Shown piece by piece: positions 35,050-43,613 of a stretch of DNA of 64,000 nt. Origin of the DNA: Fimbriiglobus ruber (GTDB taxonomy: Bacteria; Planctomycetota; Planctomycetia; Gemmatales; Gemmataceae); assembly GCF_002197845.1 (NCBI RefSeq), contig NZ_NIDE01000001.1:1488001-1552000 (forward strand), given 5' to 3'. The notes under the pieces are model-generated. The model had not been told where the DNA came from. It searched no databases and saw nothing but the letters and a program-made list of their open reading frames with translations. The position numbers and the translations under genes were made by a program. Positions within the stretch are counted from its first letter, which is position 1. Each line of letters begins with the position of its first letter.

Positions 35050-36882
35050 TCACTCCACCGTCACGCTCTTGGCCAGGTTCCGCGGCTTATCCACGTCGCA
35101 CCCGCGGAGCAGCGCGATTTCGTAGGCGAGCAGTTGAAGTGGGATCGCAGCGATGATCGGTTGCAGGTACTCGGGCACGTCCGGGATCGGGATGATGTCG
35201 TCGGCGATCGAGGCGACTTCCTCGTCGTCGGGGCTACACACGGCAATCACCGGTCCGCCGCGGGCCTTGATCTCCTGCATGTTGCTCATCACCTTGTCGA
35301 ACACGCTCCCGCGCGGGACCAGGAAGACGCTCGGCGTGTCCGCGTCCACCAGCGCGATCGGGCCGTGCTTCATCTCGGCGGCCGGGTAGCCCTCGGCGTG
35401 GATGTAGCTGATTTCCTTGAGCTTCAACGCCCCTTCGAGGGCAGCTGGGTAAAGGTACTGGCGACCGAGGTAGAGCACGTTGCGAACGTGGGCGTACTTG
35501 GCCGCGATCCCCTTCACCCGCTCGTGGCAGCCGAGCGTCTGGCGGACCTTCTCCGGGAGTTGGCGGAGGTTGTCGATGATGGCCTGGCCCTGAACGCTCG
35601 ACAGGTGCCGGGTCCGGCCCAGGTAGAGGGCGAGCATGGTGAGGACGCACGACTGCGACGTGAACGCCTTCGTACTCGCGACGCCAATTTCCGGGCCGGC
35701 GTGCAGGTAAACGCCGCCGTCCGCCTCCCGCGCGATGCTGCTGCCCACGGTGTTGCAGATCGCCAGCGTCGTGTGGCCCATCCGCTTCGATTCGCGGAGG
35801 GCAGCCAGCGTGTCTGCCGTTTCGCCGGACTGCGTGATCGCGAACATGACCGTGCTCCGGTCGATCGGCGGGTTGCGATATCGCAGTTCGCTCGCGTACT
35901 CGACCTCGACGGGGATACGGGCGAGTTCCTCGAACAGGTATTCGCCGACCATGCCGGCGTGGTAGCTCGTCCCGCACGCCGTCATGATGACGCGGTCGAT
36001 CTGGCGGAGCTGTTGCGAGGTCAGGTTCAGGCCGCCGAAGTGGGCCGTGCTGTCCGAGTCGTCGAGCCGTCCGCGCATCGCGTTCGCGAGCGTTTCGGGC
36101 TGCTCGTAAATCTCCTTCAGCATGTAGTGCGGGAAGCCGTTCAGCTCGGCGTCGCCACCGCCCAGGAAATGCTCGATGTCCTGAAGCGGCGCGTCGACGG
36201 TGTCGAGATCCTGGTTGCGAATCACCCAGCTATCCTGGTCAAGCTGGAAGATCTGCCGGTCGTTCAGGTAGACGACCTGGGTGGCGTAACCGGCCAGAGC
36301 GTTGGCGTCGGACGCGAGGTAGTGGCCGTCCGGGCCGATGCCGATGACGAGCGGGCTGCCGAGACGGGCCCCGACGATCACGCCAGGATCGTGTCGGCAA
36401 ACGACGGCACACCCGTATGTTCCTTTCACCAGTGCCAGCGCGTGCTTCACGGCAGCCAGTAGGTCGCCTTCGTAATAGTGGGAGATTAGATGGGCCAGGA
36501 CTTCGGTGTCCGTCTCGGACCGGAACTCAACCCCGTCCGCCTGGAGTTGGTTGCGGAGCGTGTGGTGGTTCTCGATCACGCCGTTGTGGACGACCGCGAT
36601 GTCGCCGGCGGTGTCGAAGTGCGGGTGGGCGTTCCGGTCGGTCGCGCCGCCGTGGGTGGCCCAGCGGGTGTGGCTGATGCCGAAGGTTCCCGGGGCGGGG
36701 CGGGCGGCGACTTCCTTGGCCAGTTCCGCGATCCGCCCGGCCTTCTTCCGCAAGTGCAACGACCCGCCGGTGCCGGTCACCAAGCCGGAGCTATCGTACC
36801 CGCGGTATTCCAGCCGCTTGAGCCCGTCGATGAGAATCGGCGCGGCTTCGCGCCGGCCCGAGAAGCCAATGATCCCACACAT
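35050..36882 (-). CDS. glmS: Glutamine--fructose-6-phosphate aminotransferase (isomerizing)
   Basis: A 610-residue GlmS, making glucosamine 6-phosphate from fructose 6-phosphate and glutamine. The start ATG at 36882 is fixed by the essential N-terminal Cys (MCGIIGFSG), which is the glutaminase nucleophile after Met removal; GGAGG lies nine bases upstream. The glutaminase domain is followed by two SIS domains (ACGTSYHAGMVGEYLFE, ITQSGETADTLAALRESKRM) and the C-terminal KSVTVE. It provides hexosamine precursor for peptidoglycan-like polymers, lipid A and the EPS locus nearby. No glmS ribozyme-like structure was recognised in the short leader. Confidence 0.97.
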   Translation of the reverse strand: MCGIIGFSGRREAAPILIDGLKRLEYRGYDSSGLVTGTGGSLHLRKKAGRIAELAKEVAARPAPGTFGISHTRWATHGGATDRNAHPHFDTAGDIAVVHNGVIENHHTLRNQLQADGVEFRSETDTEVLAHLISHYYEGDLLAAVKHALALVKGTYGCAVVCRHDPGVIVGARLGSPLVIGIGPDGHYLASDANALAGYATQVVYLNDRQIFQLDQDSWVIRNQDLDTVDAPLQDIEHFLGGGDAELNGFPHYMLKEIYEQPETLANAMRGRLDDSDSTAHFGGLNLTSQQLRQIDRVIMTACGTSYHAGMVGEYLFEELARIPVEVEYASELRYRNPPIDRSTVMFAITQSGETADTLAALRESKRMGHTTLAICNTVGSSIAREADGGVYLHAGPEIGVASTKAFTSQSCVLTMLALYLGRTRHLSSVQGQAIIDNLRQLPEKVRQTLGCHERVKGIAAKYAHVRNVLYLGRQYLYPAALEGALKLKEISYIHAEGYPAAEMKHGPIALVDADTPSVFLVPRGSVFDKVMSNMQEIKARGGPVIAVCSPDDEEVASIADDIIPIPDVPEYLQPIIAAIPLQLLAYEIALLRGCDVDKPRNLAKSVTVE

Positions 36883-36944
36883 CTTCAACTACCTCCGTGC
36901 CACTCGGATGGAACTCTCGTTGAACGTCACTTCCCATCCACGAA

Positions 36945-37397
36945 TCAGACCCGACAACCGCCCCCGCGCACCACCTCGAACCCGCACGACTCGTATAGCG
37001 GCCGCAGCGATTCTTTGCTCGTCAACATGACGTAGGGAGCTTTGTGCAAGTACGCCTGATTGATCGTCGTTTTCACCAGCGCGGCCGCGATCCCCTGGCC
37101 CCGGCTGTCCGGATGCACGACGACGTAATCGATCTGCCAGTTGACCGGCGTGGTGACGAGGAGCAAACCGTCCACCGTGCCGTCGCCGGTTCGGTGGACG
37201 GCGAGATATTTCACACCCTGCCAGATGGTCAGGAACTTACTCCGCGTGCGGAACTGAGTGGCCACGAAACTCCACAGCGCCTGGCACGACGATTCGTCCG
37301 CGAGAAATTCCTGGGCGGTCAGGAACTCGACCGGCAAGCCCGTGGGTTGGATCTCGGTCGGCTTGCAAAAGTAATAAAGCTCCGGCTCCGCGGACAT
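36945..37397 (-). CDS. GNAT family N-acetyltransferase
   Basis: A 150-residue GNAT acetyltransferase. The acetyl-CoA-binding motif A is IDYVVVHPDSRGQGIAAALV with the Q/RxxGxA pyrophosphate loop; the C-terminal motif B ends LRPLYESCGFEVV. It transfers acetyl from acetyl-CoA to an unknown amine. ATG 37397 has AGGAG upstream; an earlier start would add eight residues. It precedes glmS by 62 bases on the same strand, and the two may be co-transcribed, although the protein is not the known GNA1 enzyme by sequence. Confidence 0.88.
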   Translation of the reverse strand: MSAEPELYYFCKPTEIQPTGLPVEFLTAQEFLADESSCQALWSFVATQFRTRSKFLTIWQGVKYLAVHRTGDGTVDGLLLVTTPVNWQIDYVVVHPDSRGQGIAAALVKTTINQAYLHKAPYVMLTSKESLRPLYESCGFEVVRGGGCRV

Positions 37398-37649
37398 AAA
37401 TCCTTCTCCTGCTTCACGCACGGTTCAAGCCGACAAACTGCCCGCGGGTCCGTGCGGCCGCGACGGGCTTCGGGAACAATGAACGGATCACCCTACGGGG
37501 TGACGGCTGCGTGGGCAGGTAGAGATGATGCCCCGCGCCGAATACATCTGATCGCACGCCCGGCGCGTTGGGGCACGTCGGACGGATACCAACCCTTCAC
37601 GAAAGGACCATCAGGCGTGCGGCAGACGGAGCGTCTTGAGACACCGCAC

Positions 37650-39080
37650 TTAATCCTTGAGGCGATTCGCGACGTAATCGAGCGTACCCGGTGCCAAGCC
37701 GTTTGGCTTCGACAGTAGGCCGTATTTCTTCATCTTCTTGTACAGAGTCACCCGGCTCACCCCGAGTACCTGGGCCGCACGGGTACGGCTGAACCCGACT
37801 TTCTCCAGCGCCCGGATGATGACCGCCCGTTCGGTCGTTTCGCGATTCTGGGCCAGCGAACTCGGCACCCCGGTCGCCGCTTCCACCGGGCGGCCGTCCG
37901 CCCGGGTGTGAATCATGGGCGGCAGGTGGGATAATGTGAGGGAATCCCCCGTGCAGGTCAACACCGATTGCTGGATCACGTTTTCCAGTTGTCGGATGTT
38001 TCCGGGCCACGCGAATTCTTCGAGGGCCCGCATCGCGTCCGGGTGAACGGCGTAAATCTTCTTCCCGAATCGGGTTCCGTAGCGGGCGATCATCCCGCGG
38101 ACCAGCGGGCCGACGTCTTGCGGCCTGGCCCGAAGGGGCGGCAGGTGGAACGTAATGACGTGAAGCCGGTAGTACAGGTCGCGGCGGAACGTCCCGCGGT
38201 CGACGGCTTCGAGCAAGTTCCAGTTCGTCGCCGCGATGATCCGCGCCTGACAGACTTGCGTCTCGTTCCCGCCCACCGGTTCGTACTCGCCGGTCTCGAT
38301 CACGCGGAGCAAATTCGCCTGGTGTTCGAGGCCGAGGGTGTCGATCTCGTCGAGCAGGATGGTCCCCTGCCCCGCCGCGGCGAACTTCCCGACCTTGTTC
38401 GAGTCCGCGCCGGTGAATGCGCCTTTGACGTGACCGAAGAACTCGCTGGCGATCAGATTGCCGGACAGGGTGCCGCAAGCCAGGACGAGAAACCGGTGCG
38501 GCGCCCGGGCGGAACACTCGTGGATGAGCCGGGCGAGGTGCGTTTTCCCGGTCCCGGTTTCGCCCTCGATGAGTACCGTCACGTCGTGTGACGCGGCGAT
38601 GTCGAGCTGATCGATCATGTGGGCGAGCGACGGCGTGTGGGCCAGCAACCGCCGCCGGAGCCGTTCCGAAACGGATTCCGTACTCGGGTCCACGAACCCG
38701 ACGCCGGGTGTGATCGCCTTCCGCGCCCAGGAGTTCAAATCCCGCAATTGGGCCGGCCACAGGAATCGCCCGTCCAAGTGCTGGACAATGTGTTCGAGCC
38801 GCCGGCCCGTCGCGAAATCCTCGCTCTCCAGAACGGCGAGTTTCGCGGGCGTCGACTGGAGCCGGAGTTCGCGGATCGTGGTTTCGATCCGGTCCGCGTC
38901 CTGTGGGTCCGCGGCCAGGAATAACAGCACCCCGTCGGTCTCGCGGGTGACAACGCCGGGAATGTCTTCGGCGCGGATGACGGGGGCGGTGAGCAGGAAC
39001 GTCTTGTGCAGATGGGTTTGGACCATCTGGCTGAAACGGTGATCCGTGCCGACCAGTAAGATGCGGCGAGCGAACGTCAT
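37650..39080 (-). CDS. Sigma-54-dependent transcriptional activator with degenerate receiver-like domain
   Basis: A 476-residue NtrC-class protein. The N-terminal 120 residues have receiver-like rhythm (RILLVGTDHRFSQMV, DGVLLFLAADPQDA) but lack the acidic pair and the usual phosphoacceptor context. The AAA+ domain is complete: Walker A GETGTGKT (173-180), sigma-54 contact loop GAFTGA (220-225), Walker B ILLDEID and the sensor/arginine region FRRDLYYRLHVI. The C-terminus is a Fis-type HTH (AAQVLGVSRVTLYKKMKKYG). It opens RNA polymerase-sigma-54 promoters with ATP. It lies next to the EPS locus, where sigma-54 regulators often occur in exosortase-type systems. Confidence 0.92.
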   Translation of the reverse strand: MTFARRILLVGTDHRFSQMVQTHLHKTFLLTAPVIRAEDIPGVVTRETDGVLLFLAADPQDADRIETTIRELRLQSTPAKLAVLESEDFATGRRLEHIVQHLDGRFLWPAQLRDLNSWARKAITPGVGFVDPSTESVSERLRRRLLAHTPSLAHMIDQLDIAASHDVTVLIEGETGTGKTHLARLIHECSARAPHRFLVLACGTLSGNLIASEFFGHVKGAFTGADSNKVGKFAAAGQGTILLDEIDTLGLEHQANLLRVIETGEYEPVGGNETQVCQARIIAATNWNLLEAVDRGTFRRDLYYRLHVITFHLPPLRARPQDVGPLVRGMIARYGTRFGKKIYAVHPDAMRALEEFAWPGNIRQLENVIQQSVLTCTGDSLTLSHLPPMIHTRADGRPVEAATGVPSSLAQNRETTERAVIIRALEKVGFSRTRAAQVLGVSRVTLYKKMKKYGLLSKPNGLAPGTLDYVANRLKD

Positions 39081-39659
39081 GAGCGAACTCTCCAGAGCAC
39101 GGGCACGGCGGGGCCGCGGCGCGGTAAAGCGCCGGCTCAGAACCGCGTGCCGGGCGGCCGAGATCCGTTAGCACGCCGCGCACGGCACCATTCGACCGGT
39201 GCCCAGGGGCGAGCCACTCGTGACGGGATTCAACATCGTCCGCCGCGCTACGTCGTGGTGCGGCGGGCAGCTACCGGCCGGCGGTGGGGGAACCGCTGAG
39301 GGGGAGACCGGTCGCGCTCATAAACGGGTAGGAATCGATCCGTTCGTTAACACTTTATTTCGCGGAGTTTGGAAGCACAACAAAGAGGAGCGAAATTCAT
39401 CAAATCCATCACAGTCAATACAATCGTGAAAAGTCGCGATAACTTGTGGACGCGCAGTGATATTCAACAGCTGCGATATTATGGCAAGGGGAGAATACTC
39501 TAAGCAGCCAGGAAATTCATTTGGGGCAGAATACAGCACGGATCAATAACAGTATGCGGTGATCGAACAAGTGCGACCGGTGCGACCCATTTCGCCATTG
39601 AGCAGGCGATTACGAACCATTGTGCCACGGGCAAAAATGGTAGTTCATGAAACATTCTG
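39081..39659. other. Intergenic stretch without recognised features
   Basis: This region lies upstream of the sigma-54 activator and left of the MITE-like element. No gene, hairpin or convincing promoter was found; composition falls toward A/T around 39345-39540, which is the likeliest promoter zone. Confidence 0.4.
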
Positions 39660-40029
39660 ACTCATGAGGCGGCCGAGGTGCTTCGGCCCGACCGCAGGTC
39701 TTTCGTCCCACGGCGCTCGGCGCACGGCGCTCGGCGCGGGTCTCCGACCCCGCCGCTCTTCGCGACCGCAGGTCTCCCATACCAGCCTGACGCAGGCGGC
39801 GGTGTCCGAGGGGGTGAGCGGCGGAGACTTGCGGTCCGAAGAGCGGCGGGGTCGGAGACCCGCACCGAGCGCCGTGGGACGCAGGCGGCGGGTGTCCGAG
39901 GGGTGGAGCGGAGGGAGACCTGCGGTCCGAAGAGCGGCGGGGTCGGAGACCCGCGCCGAGCGCCGGTGCGGGGGGCGATTGCGACCGGATGGTTATGCCC
40001 TTTTCCCACCTCGGCCGCCTCATGAGCCG
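39660..40029. mobile_element. MITE-like element with 20-bp terminal inverted repeats and 8-bp target duplication
   Basis: The ends are perfect 20-bp inverted repeats: CTCATGAGGCGGCCGAGGTG at 39661-39680 and its complement at 40007-40026. The direct repeat ACATTCTG flanks the element at 39652-39659 and 40030-40037, as expected for a target-site duplication. The interior is GC-rich and built of repeated, partly inverted copies of a GCTCGGCGCGGGTCTCCGAC-containing block. It encodes no transposase, so mobility would need one in trans. It lies 17 bases downstream of the FemAB-like stop. Relatives occur at 10509-10752, 25011-25236 and 31857-31925. Confidence 0.78.
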
Positions 40030-40046
40030 ACATTCTGTCAACAATA

Positions 40047-41114
40047 TCACGGAATTCCGCGCACGATAGGCGGCCCGATGAACCGCGTGAGCCGGACCGG
40101 GAGCCGTTGCCACAGGCGAATAATGCGTTGATACCGCGGGTTATCCGGCCGCATTTCGTCCATTACCCCGCGGCGGACGTAATATTGCCAGGTCGCCGGT
40201 TGTGGTTCGGCGCCCCACTGCTTCTTGAATTTGAATGTCGGCCCGTCGGCCGTCGACCGCCCGAAATCGAAGACCGTTTGCCCGCGCTCGACCGCCCGAT
40301 CGACGAGATGGCGGTACATCAGCATGTTCGCACAGGTCGGGTTAAACTCCCGGAGGGACGACGCGGTCGGCACCTCGGTCGTTCCCTCGCCGTGCAGCAA
40401 GAGGGCGGCCGCAACGGGTTGGGTGCCGGACCGCACCACACAAAGTTCAGCGTGCTTCGGGAACGTCCGCAGGATCGCGCGGAATAACTTGCGGCCGTAG
40501 ACCGGGGTGCCCAGGTCGCGCATGTTTCGGCTCAACACGTCGTAAAACGGGTCGAGCTGATCTTCGACGCCCCACGACACGGTCAGGTCGTGCTTCTCGC
40601 CCTTGCGGACTTGATTACGCACCTTCGCGTCGTAGCCCTTCCACAATTTCTCCGTGGATTGCGGGAGGGCCAGGCGCATGTGAACTTTGCTGGTCAGGGT
40701 CGCGTTGAGGGCAGGGTGGTCGGACGCGAATTCCTGCCGGAGTTCCAGATATTTGACGTTCAGTTCGTCAGCCAACTCAACGGCCCGCGAAATCAGAAGG
40801 GACTGGACTTCGGGGGACGCGGCCAAGACGCCGTTGCTGTTGAGATACGGCAGGCTCACCAGGAACCGGCCGAAGAGCACACTGCTGACGTAAGCGAGTG
40901 GGAGATACCCACACGTCTGACCGGCGACGGTCGCTTCGAGTGCGTAAACGCGGTGGCCCAAGCCCTCGCGCAGAACCGTCAGCCAGGCCGGGTGTAACCC
41001 GAGTGGGGCCGGCCGGTCCGCCAGGGCGAACTCGGTCAAAGCGGGGAGCCGGTCGGCCAACCGCCCGGTCGTGTGGACCGAAACGGCAATACTCGGAGAC
41101 GCGGTAGGCGACAT
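40047..41114 (-). CDS. FemAB-like acyltransferase of the PEP-CTERM/XrtA-associated type
   Basis: A 355-residue GNAT/FemAB-fold protein. Conserved stretches are LPLAYVSSVLFGRFLVSLPY followed by LNSNGVLA, then KGYDAKVRNQVRKGEKHDL, RNMRDLGTPVYGRKLFRAIL and DFGRSTADGPTFKFKKQWGA. This is the pattern of FemAB proteins that accompany exosortase/EPS loci. FemAB enzymes add amino acids via aminoacyl-tRNA, but the substrate of this group is unproven. ATG 41114 was chosen; further starts lie at 41126 and 41135. It is the last gene of the minus-strand EPS set. Confidence 0.87.
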   Translation of the reverse strand: MSPTASPSIAVSVHTTGRLADRLPALTEFALADRPAPLGLHPAWLTVLREGLGHRVYALEATVAGQTCGYLPLAYVSSVLFGRFLVSLPYLNSNGVLAASPEVQSLLISRAVELADELNVKYLELRQEFASDHPALNATLTSKVHMRLALPQSTEKLWKGYDAKVRNQVRKGEKHDLTVSWGVEDQLDPFYDVLSRNMRDLGTPVYGRKLFRAILRTFPKHAELCVVRSGTQPVAAALLLHGEGTTEVPTASSLREFNPTCANMLMYRHLVDRAVERGQTVFDFGRSTADGPTFKFKKQWGAEPQPATWQYYVRRGVMDEMRPDNPRYQRIIRLWQRLPVRLTRFIGPPIVRGIP

Positions 41115-41154
41115 AGACCGTATCATACGAGGCAACTCGGGGGTCTGGCCGTGT

Positions 41155-42159
41155 CTAACGCGCGGCTATTAACTTCGCGGAGGTCGTCCGGGTACTGGGG
41201 CCAGTAACCGACCGGTTCCCGCCGTCCGTTCCCGGTGCCGCCTGCGAGTGCCACTGGCGCTCCAACCCGTCGTCCAGTCGGACGAGTGGCACCCAGCCCA
41301 CGTGGTTCCGAAACTTTGTAGATTCGGCGTGGGCGTGCCGTTGGTCGCCGGGGCGGGCCGGCTCGAAGACGATCTCGGCGCGGCGCCCGCTGATCGATTC
41401 TAGCTTCCGAATCGCGTCCAGGAGCGAAACCGCTTCCCCACCGCCTACGTTATACACCTCGCCGACCGGGGCCTCCGCGGCCGCGACCGTCGCGGCCACA
41501 CAATCGCCCACGAACGTACTCCCGCGGACCTGTCGGCCGTCCCCGAAGACACGAACCGGGCGGTCCTGGAGTAGAGCCTCGATTATGCTGTGGTAGGCCA
41601 TGTCGGGTCGCTGGCGAGGGCCGTAAACGTTGAAATAGCGGAGAATGACCACGGGCAAGGCGAATTCGTCCGCGTGCGCGCGGCACAACTGCTCGGCCGC
41701 CAGTTTGCTGACCCCGTATGGTGACACCGGCTGGGCGGGGGCCGCTTCGCCGCCGACCGCCAGCGTCCCGTAAACGGACGAGGCGGAGGCGTAGACGAAC
41801 CGCTTCAACCGGCTGGCAGAAACCCGGACCGCTTCGAGCAACCGGTGTGTACCCGAGACGTTGCACGAGAGATAATCGTCGAACGCGGACCAGCTCTTCG
41901 CGCTGCCGGACACCGCGGCGAGGTGGAAAACGACGTCCGCGTCCGCGACCGCCGACTCCAGGAGATCGGACCGCAGATCGAGGGCGTGGAAGTGGTAATG
42001 GGGGTGGGCGAGTACGACCGCCTGATTCCGGGCTTTGAACTCGGGCGGGTAGTTGGGCACGAACGCGTCGATGCCGACAACGATGTGGCCCCGGCGGAGC
42101 AACTCCTCGCACAAATGCGACCCGATAAAACCGGCCGCCCCGGTGACGACGCAACGCAT
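41155..42159 (-). CDS. NAD-dependent sugar epimerase/dehydratase (UDP-glucose 4-epimerase-like)
   Basis: A 334-residue extended short-chain dehydrogenase. The NAD motif TGAAGFIGSHLCEELL is at the N-terminus; the catalytic set is SSVYG (with Thr/Ser upstream) and YGVSKLAAEQ (Tyr-x3-Lys). The stretch VVILRYFNVYGPRQRPDMAY is typical of GalE/WbpP-like enzymes acting on UDP-hexose or UDP-N-acetylhexosamine. The ATG at 42159 starts exactly at the NAD-binding strand. It presumably makes an activated sugar for the EPS glycosyltransferases. Confidence 0.93.
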   Translation of the reverse strand: MRCVVTGAAGFIGSHLCEELLRRGHIVVGIDAFVPNYPPEFKARNQAVVLAHPHYHFHALDLRSDLLESAVADADVVFHLAAVSGSAKSWSAFDDYLSCNVSGTHRLLEAVRVSASRLKRFVYASASSVYGTLAVGGEAAPAQPVSPYGVSKLAAEQLCRAHADEFALPVVILRYFNVYGPRQRPDMAYHSIIEALLQDRPVRVFGDGRQVRGSTFVGDCVAATVAAAEAPVGEVYNVGGGEAVSLLDAIRKLESISGRRAEIVFEPARPGDQRHAHAESTKFRNHVGWVPLVRLDDGLERQWHSQAAPGTDGGNRSVTGPSTRTTSAKLIAAR

Positions 42160-42306
42160 GGTGAACGTTCCAGGATGTGCGGGCGAGCGGAATGGGCGCC
42201 AGTAAAAACGGGCGATCGTACCCGCGCGAGCCATCCTGGCAAGAAAACTAAGGTAGTCGCGGGCCGCTGGTATGCGACCCGCCCATTCCACCCAACGGTA
42301 TCGGGG

Positions 42307-43524
42307 TTATCCCCCGGAGGTCAGCAGTTCGTCATAAATTCGCTTGAGACGCTGCATCCGCACCGGAAAACTGTACCGGGAATCGATCGTCCGACGGGCC
42401 GCCTGCCGGAACAGGTCACGAAGGTCCGGGTTGGTCAGCAGGCCGTAAAGCGACCGCGTGAGCGCCGGCAGGTCGCCCGCGTCGACCAGGAAGCCGTTGC
42501 GCCCGTCTTGAATCAGCCGTGGGATACCGGCGATTCGGGAGGCCACGACTGGTACTTCGAGCGCCATCGCTTCGAGGAGAACGTTGGGCAGCCCTTCGCG
42601 GAGGCTGCTGAGGGCGAACACGTCCATCGCCTCGAAATACGTCCGCACGTCCGACTGCCACCCGGCCAGGATCACCCGGTCGCTCACGCCCAGGTCGCGC
42701 GCCAGGGCCTCCAAACGCGGCCGGTCGTCCCCTTCGCCCACGACGACGAGGCGGACGTTCACCCCGCGCCCGTTCAGGTCGTGGATCGCACGGATCAGCA
42801 GGTCGAAGGCTTTTTCGGGGGCCAGACGCCCGACCGCACCAATGAGCATCCCGTCGGTCGGAAACCCGAGGGCGGCCTTGGCCGCGGCCGTCGCCCGCCG
42901 GCGGCGGTAGTCGTCCGTATCGATCGCGTTTTCCAGCAACACGCAGGCCGAGGCTGGCACGCCACAGGCCATGCACGCTTCGAACAGGTCTTCGGAAACG
43001 CAGATCACCTTCTCGTACTTCGGCAGGCAAATCTGGTCGAGCCGGTAGTAGAGCGGGGTCCGGCTCGTGTGGTGAACCCACCCGTGGACGGTGGTCACGA
43101 GACGCATCGGCCAGAACTGCTTGAGTAACAGACCGAGGGCGTTCGTTTTGTAATCGTGGCCGTGCCAGATCGCGACTTTTTCCCGGCGGCAGACGGCAAT
43201 CAGTTCGGTGATGACCCGCCAATCCCAGGGACCGCGGTCCGGGATCGAGACGAGCGGCGCGCCGTAGCGGTCGGCCTTTTTGACGATGTCCTGGTAGCCC
43301 GGGTCGCCCGGCGGGTGGAGATACCCGCAGATCATCTTGTACCCGACCTGGCTCAGAAACCGCGGCGAGTTCAGGATCGTCTTGTCCGGCCCGCCGCCGG
43401 AACCCGTGACGACCCGGGTATCGAACACCACCGGCGCGACGGCGGGGCGAACGGCGACGGGCGCCGCCGATAGATACTGAGAGGCCGTTATTCGGCGCGG
43501 GGGCTGTTCCGCCAACGTGTTCAT
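42307..43524 (-). CDS. Glycosyltransferase family 4
   Basis: A 405-residue GT-B glycosyltransferase. The donor half holds MLIGAVGRLAPEKAFDLLIR, VRLVVVGEGDDRPRLEALAR and the E-x7-E region FALSSLREGLPNVLLEAMAL. The acceptor half begins VVFDTRVVTGSGGGPDKTIL, a form seen in EPS glycosyltransferases. ATG 43524 was chosen because upstream sequence in frame is Arg-rich and overlaps the preceding gene. It sits in the minus-strand EPS gene set and should extend the lipid-linked repeat unit in the cytoplasm. Confidence 0.92.
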   Translation of the reverse strand: MNTLAEQPPRRITASQYLSAAPVAVRPAVAPVVFDTRVVTGSGGGPDKTILNSPRFLSQVGYKMICGYLHPPGDPGYQDIVKKADRYGAPLVSIPDRGPWDWRVITELIAVCRREKVAIWHGHDYKTNALGLLLKQFWPMRLVTTVHGWVHHTSRTPLYYRLDQICLPKYEKVICVSEDLFEACMACGVPASACVLLENAIDTDDYRRRRATAAAKAALGFPTDGMLIGAVGRLAPEKAFDLLIRAIHDLNGRGVNVRLVVVGEGDDRPRLEALARDLGVSDRVILAGWQSDVRTYFEAMDVFALSSLREGLPNVLLEAMALEVPVVASRIAGIPRLIQDGRNGFLVDAGDLPALTRSLYGLLTNPDLRDLFRQAARRTIDSRYSFPVRMQRLKRIYDELLTSGG

Positions 43525-43613
43525 GACCTCACTCGGATCGTGTTCGATTTCATCCGGCTCAATCGGGTATCTGGTCGACGGTAGCAACGGGCCGAACCCG
43601 AGGTCGCGCTTTC

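Noticed and set aside
35011-36462. 483-residue plus-strand open frame
   Set aside because: It is exactly antisense to glmS, whose motifs are complete; the plus-strand product is a charged low-information sequence.
37597-39183. 528-residue minus-strand frame overlapping the sigma-54 activator
   Set aside because: It is the alternative frame of the same DNA and is Arg/Pro-rich; all AAA+ motifs are in the 37650-39080 frame.
39661-40026. Short open frames within the MITE-like element as genes
   Set aside because: They follow from the GC-rich repeat structure on both strands and encode repeated Arg/Gly/Pro stretches with no domain.
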